Assembly (NCBI RefSeq): GCF_014280235.1
Contig: NZ_CP047940.1
Coordinates: 124,001-188,000 of the forward strand
From: Cyanobium sp. NS01
GTDB lineage: Bacteria > Cyanobacteriota > Cyanobacteriia > PCC-6307 > Cyanobiaceae
Reading direction: 5' to 3'
DNA length: 64,000 bases
Shown here: positions 62,648 through 64,000 of the stretch, piece after piece
Position numbering within the stretch: position 1 is the stretch's first letter
Layout of the letters: each line of letters starts with the position of its first letter
The notes under the pieces: generated by a model
What the model was told of the DNA's origin: nothing
The model's input: only the letters and a program-made list of their open reading frames with translations
Databases searched by the model: none
Program-made: the position numbers and the translations under genes

Positions 62648-63763
62648 TCAGTCGGTGGGGGGCAGCTCCTGGGCCAGGGCCGCCAGCAGCCGCCGATGGC
62701 CGCGGCGGTCCTGCAGGCCGAGTCGCAGCCAGCTGGCGCCGAGCCCCTCGAACGACCGGCAGTCACGCAGCAGGATGCCGTGGCGGCGCTCCATGGCCTG
62801 GCGCAGTTCCACCAGCGGGCCGCTGCCCCGCAGCAGCAGGAAGTTGGCCGCCGAGGGCATGGCCGTGAACTGGCCCCAGCGCCCGAGCTGCCGCCGCAGC
62901 CAGGGCTGCTCCCGGGCCAGCCAGCCCTGCACCCGCAGGGTCCAGCCCGCCAGGGCCGACGGATCGGCCAGCAGCTGCTCCACCGCCGCCAGGGCGAGGC
63001 CGTTGACGGGCCAGGGATCGCGCCAGGCGGCCCAGCGCCGCAGCCGTTCGGGGCTGCCGAGGGCGTAGCCGATGCGCAGGCCGGCGCAGGCCAGCAGCTT
63101 GGTGAGGCTGCGCACCACCACCAGATTCGGATGGCGCTGCAGCAGGGGCAACAGCGACTGGGCCTCCCCGCCCGGCACCAGGGGCAGGAAGGCCTCGTCG
63201 CACACCACCAGGCGGTGGCGCTCCAGCAGCGGTTCGAGGGAGTGGCGGCTCCACAGCTGGCCGGTGGGGTTGTGGGGGTTGCAGATCCACAGCACCTGGG
63301 CCTCGCTCGCTGGGCTGGGGCTGTCAGGGAGGGCCGGGAAGGGCTGGGGGAAGGCCTCGGGCCAGGTCAGCGGCAGGGGCAGCCCCTGCCACCGGCCGCC
63401 CCAGCAGGCCAGGGCCCGGCTGTAGTCGGCGAAACCCGGCTGGGGCACCAGGCTGAGCCCCGCTGCGGCGGCGTCGCGGCCCGCCCAGGTGAACAGTTCA
63501 GCGGCGCCATTGCCCGGCAGCACATCGGCCGGCTCCAGCCCATGCAGCGCGGCCAGCTGCCCCCGCAGCCGCTGCCAGCCGCGGTCGGGGTAGACCCGCA
63601 CGGCCGAACCGAGGGACGCCCCCAGCAGGGCACGGCGCAGGGCCCAGGGCGGCCCGAAGGGCACCAGGGAGGCACTGGCATCGAGCAGCCGGCCGGGGGG
63701 CTGGCCCAGGCGGGCGGCGGCGGCAGTCAGGTTGCCGCCATGTCGCTCCCCCGTATCGCTCAC
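62648..63763 (-). CDS. Class I/II PLP aminotransferase, CobD/HisC-like
   Basis: A 371-residue fold-type I PLP enzyme. The start has RHGGNLTAAAARLG, the histidine-glycine-glycine pattern common in CobD-like threonine-phosphate decarboxylases, and WICNPHNPTGQLW binds PLP. VVVRSLTKLLACAGLRIGY carries the Schiff-base Lys. It may make aminopropanol phosphate for cobalamin, or act as an aminotransferase; no other cobalamin gene is present to decide. The start is uncertain: GTG 63763 (VSDTGERHGGN) gives the typical length, GTG 63799 is the longest option. Confidence 0.82.
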   Translation of the reverse strand: MSDTGERHGGNLTAAAARLGQPPGRLLDASASLVPFGPPWALRRALLGASLGSAVRVYPDRGWQRLRGQLAALHGLEPADVLPGNGAAELFTWAGRDAAAAGLSLVPQPGFADYSRALACWGGRWQGLPLPLTWPEAFPQPFPALPDSPSPASEAQVLWICNPHNPTGQLWSRHSLEPLLERHRLVVCDEAFLPLVPGGEAQSLLPLLQRHPNLVVVRSLTKLLACAGLRIGYALGSPERLRRWAAWRDPWPVNGLALAAVEQLLADPSALAGWTLRVQGWLAREQPWLRRQLGRWGQFTAMPSAANFLLLRGSGPLVELRQAMERRHGILLRDCRSFEGLGASWLRLGLQDRRGHRRLLAALAQELPPTD

Positions 63764-63840
63764 CCGTATCGCCACTGTCCAGGGCCGAACGCTAGACACT
63801 GAGCCATGGCGCTATAAATCAAACAATCGAGAGCCGGGCC

Positions 63841-64000
63841 ATGGCACGGGACTGGTGGGCATGCCGAGGCCTGGGCCCGCTCCGAGGCACCACCTCCCTC
63901 ATGCTGCTGGCTGCCCTCAGCCTGGGATCTCCTGCGCTACAGAGCAGGGCCGCCCTCGCCGGCTCCACCGACGACCTGCTGCAGCTGCTGGAGCAGCGGC
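63841..64000 (+). CDS. Secreted protein, N-terminal part (truncated by window edge)
   Basis: Only the first 53 codons are in the window. MARDWWACRGLGPLRGTTSL is followed by a hydrophobic stretch LMLLAALSLGSPAL and a likely cleavage at RAALA-GS, so a signal peptide is predicted. STDDLLQLLEQR begins the mature part. In picocyanobacteria, small secreted pentapeptide-repeat proteins often begin this way, but no repeat is visible here, so that remains a guess. An AT-rich TATAAA lies just upstream (about 63811). Confidence 0.5.
   Translation, partial: MARDWWACRGLGPLRGTTSLMLLAALSLGSPALQSRAALAGSTDDLLQLLEQR

Overview
The window is a stretch of a GC-rich cyanobacterial chromosome. It most resembles the Synechococcus/Cyanobium (picocyanobacterial) lineage. 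This is inferred from gene content: an RpaB-type response regulator next to lysS, a small cyanobacterial protein pair attached to egtB/egtD, an S-layer-homology iron porin, a complete glucosylglycerol (GG) osmolyte locus, and a Grr radical-SAM RiPP cassette. Genes are tightly packed. Many neighbours overlap by 1 to 4 bases, and convergent genes often share their stop regions. The GG locus suggests a marine, brackish or salt-tolerant organism.

Layout. 0-4.5 kb: the end of a probable mreD, an orphan Tat-type solute-binding lipoprotein, rpaB, lysS and a small conserved protein. 4.5-8.7 kb: the ergothioneine operon egtB-egtD plus two small accessory proteins (minus strand), with a cysteine synthase-like gene divergent from it. 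8.7-15.5 kb: a degenerate membrane-anchored protein kinase, smpB, ruvB, a TPR protein, an M20 amidohydrolase, a small membrane protein and a HEAT-repeat protein. 15.5-20.3 kb: a TPP riboswitch and thiC, a Na+/H+ antiporter, and argS. 20.7-26.8 kb: an iron region with an SLH porin behind a Fur-box-like site, a secreted histidine phosphatase, a tandem FeoA protein, FeoB and a FeoC-like Cys-rich protein.

26.9-38.8 kb is a self-contained osmolyte locus. ggpS and ggpP make glucosylglycerol, ggtBCDA import it, a GH13 enzyme may split it, and glpK plus glpD return glycerol to central metabolism. 38.8-41.6 kb holds grrP-grrA-grrM: a glycine-rich peptide with 12 Phe-x-Asn units, its radical SAM/SPASM maturase and a periplasmic binding-like partner. 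This is the most striking specialised system here. The families are already described, but this peptide and its function are not known to me.

41.6-44.5 kb (nadC, mnmE, a DUF2062 protein) and 50.9-64 kb (RelA/SpoT, dual-ATPase ABC protein, polysaccharide lyase-like protein, rluD, rbgA, universal stress protein, pgk, NAD-dependent dehydrogenase, murG, a CobD-like aminotransferase) look like conserved chromosomal backbone. Between them, 46.4-50.9 kb is a clearly AT-richer patch with two methyltransferases, a sulfotransferase-like gene, decayed coding sequence and imperfect repeats. It is probably a horizontally acquired or eroding accessory island. I found no tRNA, rRNA, CRISPR array or intact insertion sequence.
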